The notes below the pieces were generated by a model, which saw only the letters and a program-made list of their open reading frames with translations, made no database searches and was not told the DNA's origin. From Chamaea fasciata (lineage: Eukaryota > Chordata > Aves > Passeriformes > Sylviidae), in contig JARCOQ010000016.1 in the NCBI GenBank assembly GCA_029207755.1, positions 10,693,307-10,757,306 of the forward strand: a stretch of DNA of 64,000 nucleotides. The letters are read 5' to 3'. A program made the translations under genes and the position numbers. Shown here in pieces: positions 27,001 to 39,806 of this stretch (the stretch's first letter is position 1; every line of letters starts with the position of its first letter).

Positions 27001-27732
27001 CCACCAGCTGTGCCTCCAGCAGGCAGAATTCAGTGAGCACATGAGCAGCCTCAGAATTCCATGCAGGTGCTGATGGGTGCTGGGCAGGTGCTTCCCTGGG
27101 CAGGCAGAGCAGAGCCCTTGATGGGCCTGTCACCCCTCTCATTTCCCTTCTCGGCCCCCTGTGCTGGACACACAGGCCAGGGGGGCTTGTCTGGTTGGAG
27201 CACACTGCCTTTCCAGCTCGAACTGAGACTGGGGCCAAAGCAGCAGTGTGTGTCCTGCTGCTGCAGGGACAGAGGCACTTTCCTGCTCCAGGGTTTGCCC
27301 CTTGTTCTGTGAGGGTTCCCAGCCCACAGAGCTCTGTCCTGCCACTGCTAGGTTGCTATGGGGTGAGCAAACCTCTGGCTGCAGCAGTCCTTGTGCATCC
27401 CTGCAGGGCTCACTGTGGGTCCCTCTCCCACCTCTTACCCCCATCCCACTCCCCTCTGCTGGCCAGACCCTGCTGTGGGGGATAGCTGCGATCACAGCTT
27501 TCTGCGTATTCAATTACTGCCAGCTAATGATGATTAATTTACAATTAAGGGCCTCTAAAGAGTAATGTGTCTGTTAAATAAATATTGATCTTTCATTTGT
27601 GGCCTCAGATATATCGCCCCAGTTATGGGAAGCAGTGCAGCAGCAAAGCCGGGCTCTCCCAGAGAGAGACTCCCTGCAGAACCTGAGCTTACAGGACTGT
27701 GGGGGACCGGGGGCTGCCCAGGGCAGGGGTCT

Positions 27733-27790
27733 GGGCTTGCCTCATCCTGGGAGCCTGGGCTTGCCTCATCTCGGGAGCCTGGGCTCTCGG
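27733..27790. repeat. 24-bp tandem repeat, about 2.4 copies
   Basis: Units start gggcttgcctcatc and end gggagcct, with a small difference (ctg/tcg) between copies 1 and 2. A third copy is partial. Confidence 0.88.
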
Positions 27791-28619
27791 GGCTGGACAA
27801 GGATCGTGATATCTGGGGTGTTTCAGTGCTGACTGGGAGTGCCCAGTCCTGTTGGTCCTGTTCCCATTTGCAGAAGGACTGTGGGAATGGGGATGCTGGA
27901 ACTGGTGCTTCCCTCTTGCACGACCCGCAGTGGGCCTTGTAAAGTAAACAAATTGTCCAGAGGCTCCACTAGCAGCCTAACAAACTCCTCACGGAATGTA
28001 CAATGTTTTCCAGTCCCATTTCAGCCATGCTCTGGAGTCTCTCTCTGGCCGGTGTGCTCATGCCCACACAGGTGTGCCGCACTGGGCTACCTGGCTTTAT
28101 CTGTCCGAGCCCACTCCCCAAGAGGTATTTTTCTAAAAATCTCGTATCAATTACTTATTAGCCACACAGCTCTCACCCTTTTTCAAGGCGTTGACCCCAA
28201 ATAAACAAAAACCATTTCAACCATTTGCCAGAGCCATTCAGTCCTGAATGTTGGAGCTCAGCAGGGATTTCTGCAGGAGTGTAGCACTCTTCTTTCTCAC
28301 CTGAGATTCTTTTCCAAATGCAGATGAGGTGGAAGCACCATCCCACCCCGCCTCCAGCCGTGTCCCAGGCAGCCCCTGAGTGTGCCCTGCTCCTTCTCCC
28401 AGCACATTCCCAATCACTGTCCCCTCATCTCCCTTCCCCTCTGCAGTGCATTCCTTGGAAACAGGCTCACCAGGAGAACACTGTCTGGCTTTCTCTTTTA
28501 TTTGAGGCATGTATTTGGAACAGTGCTTTTGTTCCAAATGAACACGTTGATTCATTCAGAAGTGCAGTTTCTGTTTTTGAATCAGCAGAGCTGTTTATGC
28601 TCACAGTGTCCATAAAACT

Positions 28620-29200
28620 GTTATTTTAGTCCTGACACTGATGCTTATGAATAAAATTTAGATCTCATTCAGAAGAACATTAGCTGTAGCTATTTGGCTC
28701 CTTGTTAAAGCATTAATTTTTATTGAGACCGCATTGCCAAGCAGCTCCTTCTGCGTCTTGCAGCAACCAAGTACCTCAAAGTGGAGACTTGGGTAGGACC
28801 AGATTGCAGCACGTGTCCCCCAGACCCTGGGCTCCAGCCACTCCATCTGCAGTTTCTGGATGAGGGTGGGAGCCTCCCAGTCCCCCAGGTGAGCAGGCCC
28901 ACGGGAGCAGGGGCACAGGTGGGATGCTAGGCTCTGCCAGGAGCTGACACAGCAGTGCTTGCTCGTGCTGGGTGGATGTTGGGTGTTCTGGTGCCAATTA
29001 GCTCTCCTATGTATTTATTGCACCTTTTTGCTCGAAGCAAGCTGTTAAATGTCAGAAACACTTTAGCATTTTAGCAGAAAGATAATTTTTAATAGATTCC
29101 ACCTACAAAAAGGAGCTGACTGGCAGAATATTAAACTCGGGGAGATTTATTTTTACTCCGTGCCTCCAAACAGCTTGAGATAACCATTTTTGCATGGCTC
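28620..29200. other. AT-rich islands flanking a GC-rich middle, no gene seen
   Basis: Two AT-rich parts (about 28620-28760 and 28990-29200) contain TTAATTT and TTAAT cores. The part between is ordinary GC-rich intron. No coding, repeat or RNA signature was recognised. Confidence 0.25.
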
Positions 29201-32200
29201 CTTGCTGATTAATGCTACTGTCTCTTGCCTGTCCTCCTCACTCGGTGCTGTGGCAGCTGTGGTCTTTCACATCCCATTAACCTTGTCTGCAGAAGGGATA
29301 CCTGGCCAAAGCGAAGAATTAGCCCTTGTAATTAGGAATGTAAACATCTCACACTGCCTGCTGACATCCACACATCCTTCCCTGCCTGCTCCCGGTGCTT
29401 GTTAGGGCAGGATACCCCAGACAGGCTATTCCTGTCATCAGCTTCCCACATACCAGCTTTCAGTAATTTCTAGTTGAAGAAGCATATAAAGCCCAAATCA
29501 AACCCAAAGTAGCTTTGGTTCTTTGGGGACTAAGGTGGGTGCTCAGTCAGTGCTGGTTTTGCCCTCTAAAAGTGCACTGGCAGCTGGTGGAGTTTCCCTG
29601 GGACTGGTTAGTGTTTCCTCTTGCTTAGCAGAGCTGGTGGATGCCTGGGACTGGTGTCTGGCCCTGGCCATGCAATTGTGTTCTTGGTGATGGTGATGTT
29701 TGTTCCCATAGCTGGTGGCACAGCACCAGGCCAGGCCCAGGTGCTTCCACAGCAGCACTGCCTTAGGTGTCTCAGGGATGTCACTTGTCACCTCTGCCTG
29801 TGGCCCAGGTGTGATTTTTGGATTTTTGGGTATCAGTTCCCTTTCAGTATGGGCAGTGACTCCCTCGTGCTGGATGGGGCAATTAAGTCATTGCTCATAA
29901 TACAGCAGCTTCTGAAAATTCAGGTGACTTTATTTGTTTCTCGGTGATACAATGAGCTGTTTTGAGTGATGTTAGATTTAATGGCTAAATCAATGTGTGT
30001 ATTTAGTGTTAGCCTTTATTTTAGCACTAAGTGACATGAGATAAGCAGACTTAGAGAGTGTTAATTGGTTTGTGTTTAGCATTTACACTAATCAGACTGT
30101 GCAGTGCTGCCCAGAGCTCTTCTACACTAGTAATTCTGTTTATCCAAACCAGGAATTGTTTACACTATTGACTGGAGTGGCATCGGGCTGTTTTTTCACT
30201 CTCTTGGATGTTACATGTGTGAATGAGCAGAGAGCCCTGGCTAACCCTGAGTGGTGCCACACAGGGTGTGTGGGGAAGGTGGCTGAGCAAACCCTGATGA
30301 GACAGAGCACAGCAGGGCCCTGCAGGGCAGCAGTGACAGAGGGTACCAGCAGCTCAGCCCTCTGTGGCTGCCCTGCTCCTGCCCCCTGCCAGCATTGCAG
30401 GAGGCAACAGGAGCCCACAGACCCTGTCCCAGCCTCTGCCAGAGGGAGCTCCATCACCCTATTCCTGCACGGGGCCATGCTGAGCCCTGGGCAGCAGCAT
30501 CACAACACTTCCCATGAAGCACACACTGCAGGGGTGTGATATGGGCTGAGATGCTGGGGCTGTGCTGCCCAGAGAGGGGACCTCCTAGGTCTGCTGGGCA
30601 GTGTGGGAGTGCCAGGACCCTCCTCTGCAGTTGTGGCTGGGCTGCCTGGCCTGGGCTCACATCCATCCTGTACTGATGGCAGCAGATGTCTGGGCAAGAG
30701 CCCACCAGAGCAGCCACAGCACACTCTGGCCAGCCAGCAGCACACAGCATGGCTGCCTTCAAAATGGCTTGAAAATTGCCTCACCATTGCTCTGTTCCCA
30801 TCACCTGGCTGGCTTTATTAGAGTTGGTATTGGATCATTTAGTTTTTATCTAAACATTCACTTCCCAGCTGAGCTCTTGGAGACCTCTGTCTCCCCAGGC
30901 TGCTGCTGCGCCCCTGGGAATGGACCTGCCTCTAGGATGGGCTGACAGCCCTTGCTGCTGCTGGGAGCTCTCCTGAGCCATCCCTGGTCCTTCCCTGTGC
31001 ACTCCCAGTGCTCACTTTGCTCCTGGGCCCCTGGCTCCTGCAGGGGTAGGTATGGTTCACGCTGAAAACCCTAGGTGTGCTTCCCCAGCAGGGATGCTCT
31101 GGGTGACAGAGGTCAGACATGCCACAGGCTGCTCCTGCTCCAGGCTGCTCTAGGCTGTGCTGGGAGGCACAGCAAGATGAATTGCCTTTTATTTTGCAAA
31201 GTGCTGTTTTACTGATTTCTGCCAACCAACCCCAAACTGGGTTGTCCCTCAAGTGCTGCCCTGGGGGTAATGAGGGAACCCTGAGTGACCATTACCTGGA
31301 GCTGCAGCAGCACAGTGACATCCCTGGGATGGACCTGAAATCACTGTGTGAGGGCAAGCAGAGGGATGTCACTGGGGCTCTGGGAGGAAGCTCTGCAGTA
31401 CCGTTTGCACTGACTGTGTGATCCGAGTCAGAATGAGAATCATAAATCTTGATTATTCTCTGTCTCAGCTGATTTGAACCAAATGCCTTGGACAGGGATA
31501 TAGTTCACATCTCGCTGAAAACTGCAAAAAAACTGATTAAATGTACAAACTGATATCAATAGCACTCTATCTCTGTTAATGCCCAAACTGTCAGAGTTTG
31601 GGGACAGGATCCTGTGTGGGTGGGCTCTGTCCCAGCCCAGAGCAGCTTCCTGGGGGAGTTTCAGGGCGGCTTTCTCCCCACCGGTATTTATTTTGGTACT
31701 TCATTCCTGCAGTTCTGGCTGTTATTATGATGCTGTCAATTACAGATGGCATCTCTGATTCTGATTGCACTTTGCTTACAATTAAGCATCCTATAGAAAA
31801 ATGGAAATGCTGGGTCATTAACATAGTGTAATAATAAGGTAAACCATTCAATTATGGAGGAAAAACCACTTTGAATAATAAGGATATTGTATGCCTAAAA
31901 GACATACAGATGCCAGTGTATTACCATTCTTGCATACATAATAAATGAACTTAAACCCCAAAATAATCAACAGAAGCAAATAATAAATAGCTGTGCCCTC
32001 GGCAGCAGCCTGGCTGGCATCACTCCCTCCAGGGGCAGGGGAGCAGCTCTGGAGTGGGAATGGACGAGTCTTGGGTCTGTTTAGTCCTTGGCAGTAGTTT
32101 TGGGAGATGCCTTGGCCGCTGCAGGACTTGTGTGATGCTGGGACTGACGTGGTTCCCTTGCATGGGGAGGAGGCAGAGGAGGGGCTGGGGCACTGGTGTG

Positions 32201-32639
32201 CGTCTCTGCCTGCAGTGGCCAAGGGCTCCCGAGGCTGGGTGCAGACACTGGTGCAGTGCAGATTGAACAGTGGGTGTTGTGCTTTGAACAGCTGAGAGGC
32301 TAATGCACCTGGGAAGATCTCGCCCCTCAGGGTCTCTGTGGAGGGGTTTGGAGCTGACTTTGGTACCCCCAGCAACTGCTGAGAGCCCATCAGCTCGCCC
32401 CCGCCCCTCCGGCTGCCCTGCCTGCAGCACGGATCCATCTCACCGACAGCCAGAAAAGGAGCGGGTAGCTGCGGGTGAGAAGGTGCAAGGGTCATGCTCC
32501 TGGACAGCACCTCTGACCAGCCTGGGGCTCCTGTGGCGGCCTTGATGGTGGATTTGTGTCCAGCCTTTTTGTGCCGGTCCCTCTGGCAGGAGGGCAGGAG
32601 TCCCTCTCCCATCCCCGGCTGCCAGCGGTGCCGGAGCTC

Positions 32640-32960
32640 AGCGCAGGATGTGAACGATTACTGCTGTTTTCAGCCTATTTGGCAGTATCGCTCCTCCATA
32701 ACAATTCCCAGCCTTTTAGCTGTTGATGGCTTACCTATTACTCTGGCGCGGCGTTAGGATAACATCCAGATAGATCTGAAGAATGGAATTTATTTACTCT
32801 TTTCCCTGAAAAGCTTTTAGTATGATCCAGCCGTGGTGCTTTCACTTAGGCAGCCATTATTGCCAGGGTGTTTTTCCTGGTAGAATTAAATTTTCCAGAA
32901 GATGATAAAGGACTCCTCAGGATATGCAGTCCCAAACCACTATATTTCAATATTTTATTT
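32640..32960. other. Candidate conserved non-coding element
   Basis: Unique sequence with retained CpGs in AT-rich context (gaacgattactg, gtatcgctcc, ctctggcgcggcgttagg) lies about 400 bp before the AAGGG microsatellite. No frame or repeat was recognised. Confidence 0.35.
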
Positions 32961-33206
32961 CCCTGGCCTTCTTTGGGAAGGGCCCATCCCATCTTTGGGA
33001 AACTGGAGTGGTCTGAACCACTCGGTTGAGGCTGCTCAGTGTTAGCTGTCAGCTGCACGGCATGCACAGAGCTCTCCCCATGAGTTGTAGCTTTCCCACA
33101 TCCAACTGGCTGTTCCAGGAACCGCAGCCTGCAGCACCAACAGCATCTATTACTGACAGCCTTGAAACTTCCATCGGCATCACTTAGCAACCGCCAGGGC
33201 TGAGCT

Positions 33207-33238
33207 GGGTGGGAGCACTCCTGGGTGGGAGCACTCCT
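33207..33238. repeat. 16-bp perfect tandem duplication
   Basis: Two identical copies of gggtgggagcactcct lie side by side, about 115 bp before the AAGGG microsatellite. Confidence 0.9.
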
Positions 33239-33352
33239 GCACGGGGGTCCCTGTGGGCTCCTCTTGCTCTGCCTGGGGCAGGAAGAACACGGCTGGTGCT
33301 GGGGGCTCGTCCTGCTGCATGGTGGTGTTGAACTCCCAGACTGGGAATGCCG

Positions 33353-33508
33353 AAGGGAAGGGAAGGGAAGGGAAGGGAAGGGAAGGGAAGGGAAGGGAAG
33401 GGAAGGGAAGGGAAGGGAAGGGAAGGGAAGGGAAGGGAAGGGAAGGGAAGGGAAGGGAAGGGAAGGGAAGGGAAGGGAAGGGAAGGGAAGGGAAGGGAAG
33501 GGAAGGGA
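33353..33508. repeat. (AAGGG)n pentanucleotide microsatellite, about 31 copies
   Basis: About 156 bp of purine-only AAGGG repeat without an interruption that I can see, bounded by 'tgccg' and 'atgcagtg'. It is all-purine on the + strand and all-pyrimidine on the other, so it can form triplex or G-quadruplex structures. Open in every frame, it gives Arg-Glu-Gly-Lys or Leu-Pro-Phe-Pro-Ser runs that are not genes. Copy number is prone to assembly and population variation. Confidence 0.97.
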
Positions 33509-35594
33509 TGCAGTGACTGCTGCCAACAAAGTGCACTGGACTGCATGTTTCAGAGAGGTTTCTGTCCTGCGCAGATTGCATGTGCATCGGCATTTCATCT
33601 GCCCCATAGCTGAGCACTGGCATGGGGCAGGCAAAAAACAGTGAGAAGTGAGTGAACTGGCACCGAGGGGATTGAACTCCTGTGTTGAAGGGAAACCTGG
33701 ACTGGGAGCAGCTTGATGTGAAGATCCTCAGTAAGAGGAGGCAGGGCTCACCCCTGCCTGCCCGTGTGTCCTCATTCCAGTGCTGTGTGAGAAGCTCAGA
33801 CTAGGGCTGCTCTGCTATAACTGTGACTAATATAGTAATTAAATCTGGGAGACGACACTAGGAGATTCCCAGTGAATAGGATCATGGCACTTCTGTAGAG
33901 AATGATAGTGAGACTTCATGAAAATAATTTTGACAGCTGAGGGGTTAGAAATATGCACTTCTAGCCTTTTTTACAACCTGTTCCATGGTTGACTGCTGAC
34001 CAACAATTAATCTTGCACTAAGATTGGAGAGATTGGGCCAAATTTATCCCTGGTCAAAAAATGTCACACTGAATACACCTCTCCATCCACAGAGCTGAGG
34101 TTCATTTGCTCAGCCAAAGCCGAGTGGTGCTGAGGGCTGTTTGTGACACCGGAGGAGGTCTGTGCTGACACAGATGTGCCGAGTGCTCCCAGCCTCGCTA
34201 GGAGCTCCCCCAGTGGAGGAGCCAGCACGTCGCCTGTACACACCCCCTGTACATCCCACAGCTGCTGCTGAGGAGGGCGGTGGGGAAGGGCAGGCCCCTG
34301 CAGGGAGCACATCAGGCACTTCCCCACGGCACTAACCTGAGCCTGTGCAATTAGAGTGAGAGCTGTGCACTGGCAGGCAAGGGATTTCGGCACAAGGCAG
34401 CAGCCACGTCCCAGAGGAGATCCACTTGAGGAAAGAACAGAAGAAAGCAAGATTTAGCATTAGGATCATAATTTCAGATTACATTGTGCAAGTATCAACA
34501 GTCTATACTCATGAGAGCCTTGGGGAACACAATGCTGCAGCAGGTCTCCCAGCCAGCCTGATCAGTGAGGGTTGGTTTTAATTGCAGCTGAATGGATCTA
34601 ACCTTGTGATGTCTGTTCAGAAAGCACTGCCAGATTAATATAGGTTCCATAGTTGCTTCTGCTAAAAGACTTTAATGGATCAGCTTAGTACTCTGCTCCA
34701 TGATTATAGCATTCCTACCCACCTATCATGCCTGAGCCAGATGGTCCCAGTGAAATCAGAGCATATTTATATTTTTGTCTGCTACTCAGCCACCTGCCCA
34801 CTGATTTTTGTTGCATAGTGGTAGGAGGAGAGGAGACTTCCTGGGTGCAATTTCCCCCCCGCCCCTTTCCCTAGCCCCAGCATCTGCCCCACCTCCTAGA
34901 AGACCCCGGAGGAGCCACAGAAAGGCTGTGCCCTCAGGGTGCTGAGGAGGTTTGCCTGGCCGTCCTCCTGGACAGCAGCGCGGCTCTGACTCCTGGCACA
35001 GAGACAGCCGCTTCCCGGGGTGCTGGGGGATGTTTCCAGTTCTATCGGTGATGAGAGCCATTAAGAAGGTACAAGTACTAAAGAGATCCTGAGCGATGCC
35101 TATAAAACCTTTGAATCCTTGACAGAATCAATAGCAGGTTCTCAGGAGTAACTTCTTATCCAGGCCAACTTAAGCACATGCCAATGAGCCGTTAAAGATT
35201 TTGCATTTTGTGGAGACACAGAAGCCCTTTCATTGTGATTGTTGGACTCTAGACTAGGCGATATTGTGAAAAATCACATTAGAAATAGACTGTGCTCCAC
35301 AGGCATTTTCTTCGGTGTCCGGGAGTGTGGCTGGGATGGTGCTCCCAGCGGCATCCTCCCGCCTGGGCTGCGGAGCCGAGTCCTCTGGGATTGCTGTGCG
35401 AGCAGCGCCGAGCCCCCGGCACGGCTGCGGGACACGGGAGAGGAGGACAGGGAGGGACGGAGCAGGGGAGCCGTGCCCCATGAAATGGGGGTCCTGGGGG
35501 TGGCACCTGGCATGCAGCCGAGCGTCCGTGGGGTGTCCTGAGCCGTCCCAACAGCCCAGGAGCAGGAGCCACGGGCAGCCTGTGTAGGCAGGTT

Positions 35595-35720
35595 CTCACT
35601 GGGACAGGTACTCTCTGGGACAGGTGCTCACTGGGACAGGTGCTCACTGGGACAGGTGCCCACTGGGACAGGTACCCACCGGGACAGGTACACACTGGGA
35701 CAGGTACCCGCTGGGGTCCC
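35595..35720. repeat. 16-bp minisatellite, 7 full copies plus a partial
   Basis: The unit is c(t/c)cactgggacaggt(a/g). Seven consecutive units fit without indels from 35595 to 35706, followed by a broken eighth. It lies inside the intronic CpG-rich block, about 90 bp before the first RFX-like site. Confidence 0.95.
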
Positions 35721-35808
35721 GGCAGGCCCGCCAGGCACTGCTCCCTGCCCGCACTTGCCGCCTCTCGGATACCTTTGCTATTGACACGGTTTCCAATTTG
35801 GCATCTCG

Positions 35809-35822
35809 GTTGCCGTGGCAAC
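35809..35822. promoter_or_regulatory. X-box/RFX site, full palindrome
   Basis: GTTGCCGTGGCAAC matches the RFX family consensus GTNRCC-N(0-3)-RGYAAC on both half-sites and differs from the ideal GTTGCCATGGCAAC only at the centre. Confidence 0.65.
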
Positions 35823-35878
35823 GCCAAGCTGCCATTCTCGGCTCGGCACTGGGTTAGTCAACACGCGTTAGCACCTGC

Positions 35879-35892
35879 GTTGGTATGGCAAC
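35879..35892. promoter_or_regulatory. Second X-box/RFX-like site
   Basis: GTTGGTATGGCAAC has a perfect right half-site (GGCAAC) and a left half-site with one or two differences. It starts 70 bp after the first RFX site. Confidence 0.5.
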
Positions 35893-36429
35893 CCGGGCCC
35901 GCGCTGCAGCCGGCCCGCGGTGCGGACAGACGGATGGACGGCTCCGGGCAGCCCCGGCAGCGCTGCACAAGGGCTGGCCCTGCTGAGGGGCACTGAGACA
36001 TCCCCAAGCCCCAGCTGCTTCTTGTTCCCTGGCTGCGCTGGGATCCAGGGCTGCCCCCACTCCAGCTGTAGCGCACTGGGCTCCACATCCTGCACAGCCT
36101 GGGGGATGCTGGGGACAAACTCAGCAGGGACACGGCTGGCGCAGAGCAAGGACGTGTCCTTGCAATCCCAAATTGCCACTCACAATAGTGTTCTCCACGG
36201 ATAGTGGATGGCTTTGGAAATTTTGGGAGGAGAGAAAGCTCCTTGTCTTGGAGAGGGAAACCAACGGTACAAGCAGCCACTAATTTGGGGTTATAAGACC
36301 TGCAAAAGCAGAACACAAGTCACAGAGAGAGGTGGTTCACCCCCTTCTCCCAGCCACCAGATTCCTAACCACTGAACTCTTGCCGTGAGTTTCCTGGGGA
36401 TGGTTTGTGTCCCTTTGGCCCCCAGTCTG

Positions 36430-36930
36430 AACTGGCACCCGCTTTTCTGAAAGGGCTTTATAATTTGCCTTTAGTGGTTTTTAACAGACATATGTGAGCT
36501 GTTTGAATTAGAGCAATGTGAATCTATTAGGCAACGACAGATGCAAGTTTTGTGTCTCTTATTAGAAGGGATTGGCTTCTGAGGTTTAGTGATGTGCAAA
36601 GGATTGGACTTTGGAGAGATTAAAATTATTTTCAGCGTTAAGCACAATATTTCTGAGCTAATGCACTCACTCTTGAATATAGATTCACAGACCGAAAAGA
36701 TTATAAAACATTAAACCTATGTAAATTCAGCTGTAAATTTATGTTTGAACAAATTCAACAAGAGATTTGACTCGGGGGCTTATAGCAAATGGGTTCTGCT
36801 TTTAATGCTCACTGCAGGCTCAGTTGCAATGCCGCTCTCCCCTTGAAAGTCCCACGCCTGCTGAATTACTGGCAGGTCACAGCTGACAGCTCAAGCAATT
36901 ATACCGGAATGTGTTAATAATAAAAAGAAA
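36430..36930. other. AT-rich island, candidate conserved non-coding element
   Basis: About 500 bp of AT-rich, non-repetitive sequence follows the CpG-rich block, including ttataaaacattaaac, ctgtaaatttatg and taataataaaaag. No coding frame was seen. It may be a tissue-specific enhancer; this is inference from composition. Confidence 0.35.
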
Positions 36931-39393
36931 AAGGATTCATGTTTGTCTTTTCAGAAGACAAAAGCAGCTGTTTGCTCCACCCCAAGGAGCAGCAGAGAGG
37001 AGCTCTGTGGGCAGGTGACACTTGCAGCACCTGGCCATTTCCTCTTTCCATGGCAGCCGTGCAAATCCTTGTCCTCCTCAGCGATTCCCCAAGCCCTGGG
37101 AGTTGCTATGAACTTTTTTCTCTTGTTGAGAACATGAAAATACACTTAACAAAGACTCTTTTTGAGTGGGATTGCAGGAAACCTGCAACATCGTGAACAA
37201 GCTGCCTACACAGAGATAAATGACAGCTGTGACTGAAGGAATAAACAAGATAATCTGGATTTAAATAAACCACAAGGGGATTTTGGCAACATGCAAATTC
37301 GCAAATTTATAAAATGTATCCTTTGAAAGTAAAGAGCTTGTTTGAAGCCAGCAGTTAAGAACAATTACTGCAGCACATTTTCCCAATGAGGGCTTAGAGC
37401 TGGCCTCTGCTCCAAGCCAGGGCAGGCAGGAGCCCGCTGTCCTGCCTGCCACCCACAGTGGCTGGGGGCCCTCCATGCACAGCGCAGGAACCTGAGGGAG
37501 TGACAGCAGCGAGCCCCTGTGCAGCTCAGGGGTGTGGGGGTGCACAGAGCAGTCTGGCCCTCCTCAGCCTCAGGGCACAGCACTGGGGAATGAACAGGAA
37601 AGGAAACACCAAAAGCCCAAGCAAGTACTCAATAATATATATTGGATCATCTGCTTGGAGGAGGAGGTAATTCCTGGCTCCAAGGCCAGCATAGCAATTT
37701 AGTTGTGGCATTGCACAGTGTAGGGATGCTGCTCCAACAAGCACAAGGGGATGACACCTGGCCCCAAAGGGAGCAGAGGGTTTGTTCTTGCCTGTGTCAG
37801 CAGAGCTCCTGCCCATGGATCACCTTTTCCAGGTGAGCAGTGATGGAGAGAACAAAGTACAGGAGGGGAGACACCAGTGGCAGAGCCATGAGCAGACATG
37901 TCCCACTCCAACACTTCCCCTCCTGCAGTGCCCCTCGGGTGCGGTGACTCCATGACCGTGCATCTTCAGCAACCAGGCCGGCCTCGAGAGGGACACAAAC
38001 ACTGCAGGGAAGGGCAAAGTGTGTTCCAGGGGGAGCAAAGCCCCAGCCCCACGCTGCAAACTGCTCTGCACCAGCCACTGCAGGAGAGCGATGCGGGGCG
38101 TTGCTCTGCCTGCACACACGGAGCTGGTTAGAATTCCGTCGGCACACACGCAATTAGGGCAGAGCACATGGCAGCAGCTCTGTGAAGGTTAACTGCTCTG
38201 AGGAGCATTCCTGCCGTGCCGGAGGCTCGGTTGCTCCAGCTTTAACACCCTTGTTATTCCCAGCAGCGGGAGTTGGCCGTGCTGTGTGCCACTCTCTGGC
38301 AGCAGTTAGCGTGTGCCGCTGGCTGCACGTGGGGCACCTGACCCGAGGGCTGCAGGCTCAAGCATCCTTCAGTGCACAGTGCAGCTTGGTGCCTGCCCCA
38401 GTAGGGCAGCACATGGGGCGGGACTCTGAAACACAGCAGAGTTTGGGGTAAAGCCTTTCTCTATGTGTGTCCCAGAGCTACAGTTGTACCGGACTCTGTT
38501 GGGCCAGGGTGTCTTGAGGACACTTTGTGGCTTCCAGCTTTATGCTAAAAACTGTACAGCAAAAGCTGAATCTGCTTCTCCTCCTCTTTTCCTTGATCAC
38601 TGCTTCCCTATTTTCTCCTCAGGGCCAGCCCATCCATCCATTTGTCTTTATTGTGCATGGAGTTAAACACAGTCCTTGCACGAGGCAACACTTCCAGATT
38701 ATTAGCTCTGCAATTTCTTGGCTCCTGTTTATTGTGGTAACATCATCTGAAGGGGCACTTGTAATTAACATGTTTGCTCATGCTTCTTTTATAAACCCCC
38801 AGTGTGTTTGTTTTATACAAACCAAATGCCCTGGGGCAGCTGGTGCTGCTGTGGGGGACAGACACCACTGTGGCTGCTGTCCTTGCTGCAGGTGGGTCAC
38901 TCCCCATGTCCCCTCCCTGCCGAGAGCCACGGGCTGTGAGAGTGAGCACGGAGCAGCACTACTGGTGGCAGCACCTCCCACTCCTCCAGCCCCCACAGTA
39001 CAGCAGTGGGCACCCAAGGGCTCATCTCTGATCATATTGTGGGTCTTGCTGTGATGTGCATGGTCATAAAAGCTGCTTCCTTCCCACAGGCCATTAAATC
39101 TGGGTACTGGATTCCCCAGGGAAGCTGGTCTGTAATTCTGCAGCATCTGCAGTCCCCAAGTCCTCCTATCCCTCTTAATTTGTTCAGGGTTTTCTTAAAG
39201 GAATGAATACCTCAAGATGCATCGTTCTGACTAATCCTTGCCCCCATGGTGTCACTGCTACTCAAGTGGCTGATGCAAGGCATGCATGAAGCACCAGAGT
39301 GCTCTGGGCAGAAGACAGGCTTGCAGGTGCCCTGCCATTGGGAAGGCAGCTCCAGCAGGACCTGGTGGCAGAGGGATGGCTGGCCATCAGCAT

Positions 39394-39437
39394 GCTGGCC
39401 CTGAGACAGAGTCCTGCTGGCCCTGAGACAGAGTCCT
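39394..39437. repeat. 22-bp perfect tandem duplication
   Basis: Two identical 22-bp copies start gctggccctgag and end cagagtcct. The absence of any difference suggests a recent event. Confidence 0.92.
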
Positions 39438-39575
39438 GCATTGCTGGCACTCATCAGGAATGGTTCTGCAACAGGACAGGGGCAGCAACAGGAACACCAG
39501 CCTCTTCACCCAAAATGCTGCGGCAGCCCTGTGGCAGCACCAAACCCACTCTTGCTTTGGCAGGAGACCCCTCAT

Positions 39576-39596
39576 CCCCCCCCCCCCCTCCCCCCC
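39576..39596. repeat. Poly(C) tract
   Basis: Thirteen C, one T and seven C. The opposite strand is G-rich. Such runs are error-prone in sequencing. Confidence 0.88.
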
Positions 39597-39806
39597 GAGC
39601 ACCTCAGCAGAACAAGCCTGATGGGCTGGGTGGCACCGTCAGTGAATACACAAATTACAGGGGCGTTAAAGCCACTTGATGCCTGTAGCAATCAAATACG
39701 AGATGACACTGACAGGCACAACCAGCGGGCTGTGCCTCTCATCTGCTTCTGCTCCAGGCTTCAGCTGTGTTATTCCTGAAATGGGTGTTCCTGGGGCCCA
39801 GCAGTT

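Larger units (their letters stand above)
35320..35960. promoter_or_regulatory. Intronic CpG-rich block (candidate promoter or enhancer)
   Basis: CpG dinucleotides are frequent here compared with the surrounding intron, in two clusters at about 35325-35480 and 35805-35960, with the 16-bp minisatellite between them. The second cluster contains two RFX-like palindromes, a CCAAT pentamer at 35793-35797, ACGCGT near 35863 and GC-rich runs (cccgggcccgcgctgcag). No coding exon is recognised next to it. It could drive an alternative HS3ST4 start or an intronic non-coding RNA. That is inference. Confidence 0.5.

Noticed and set aside
32846..33644. Long frames with REGKG or LPFPS repeats
   Set aside because: These are translations of the AAGGG microsatellite, not genes.
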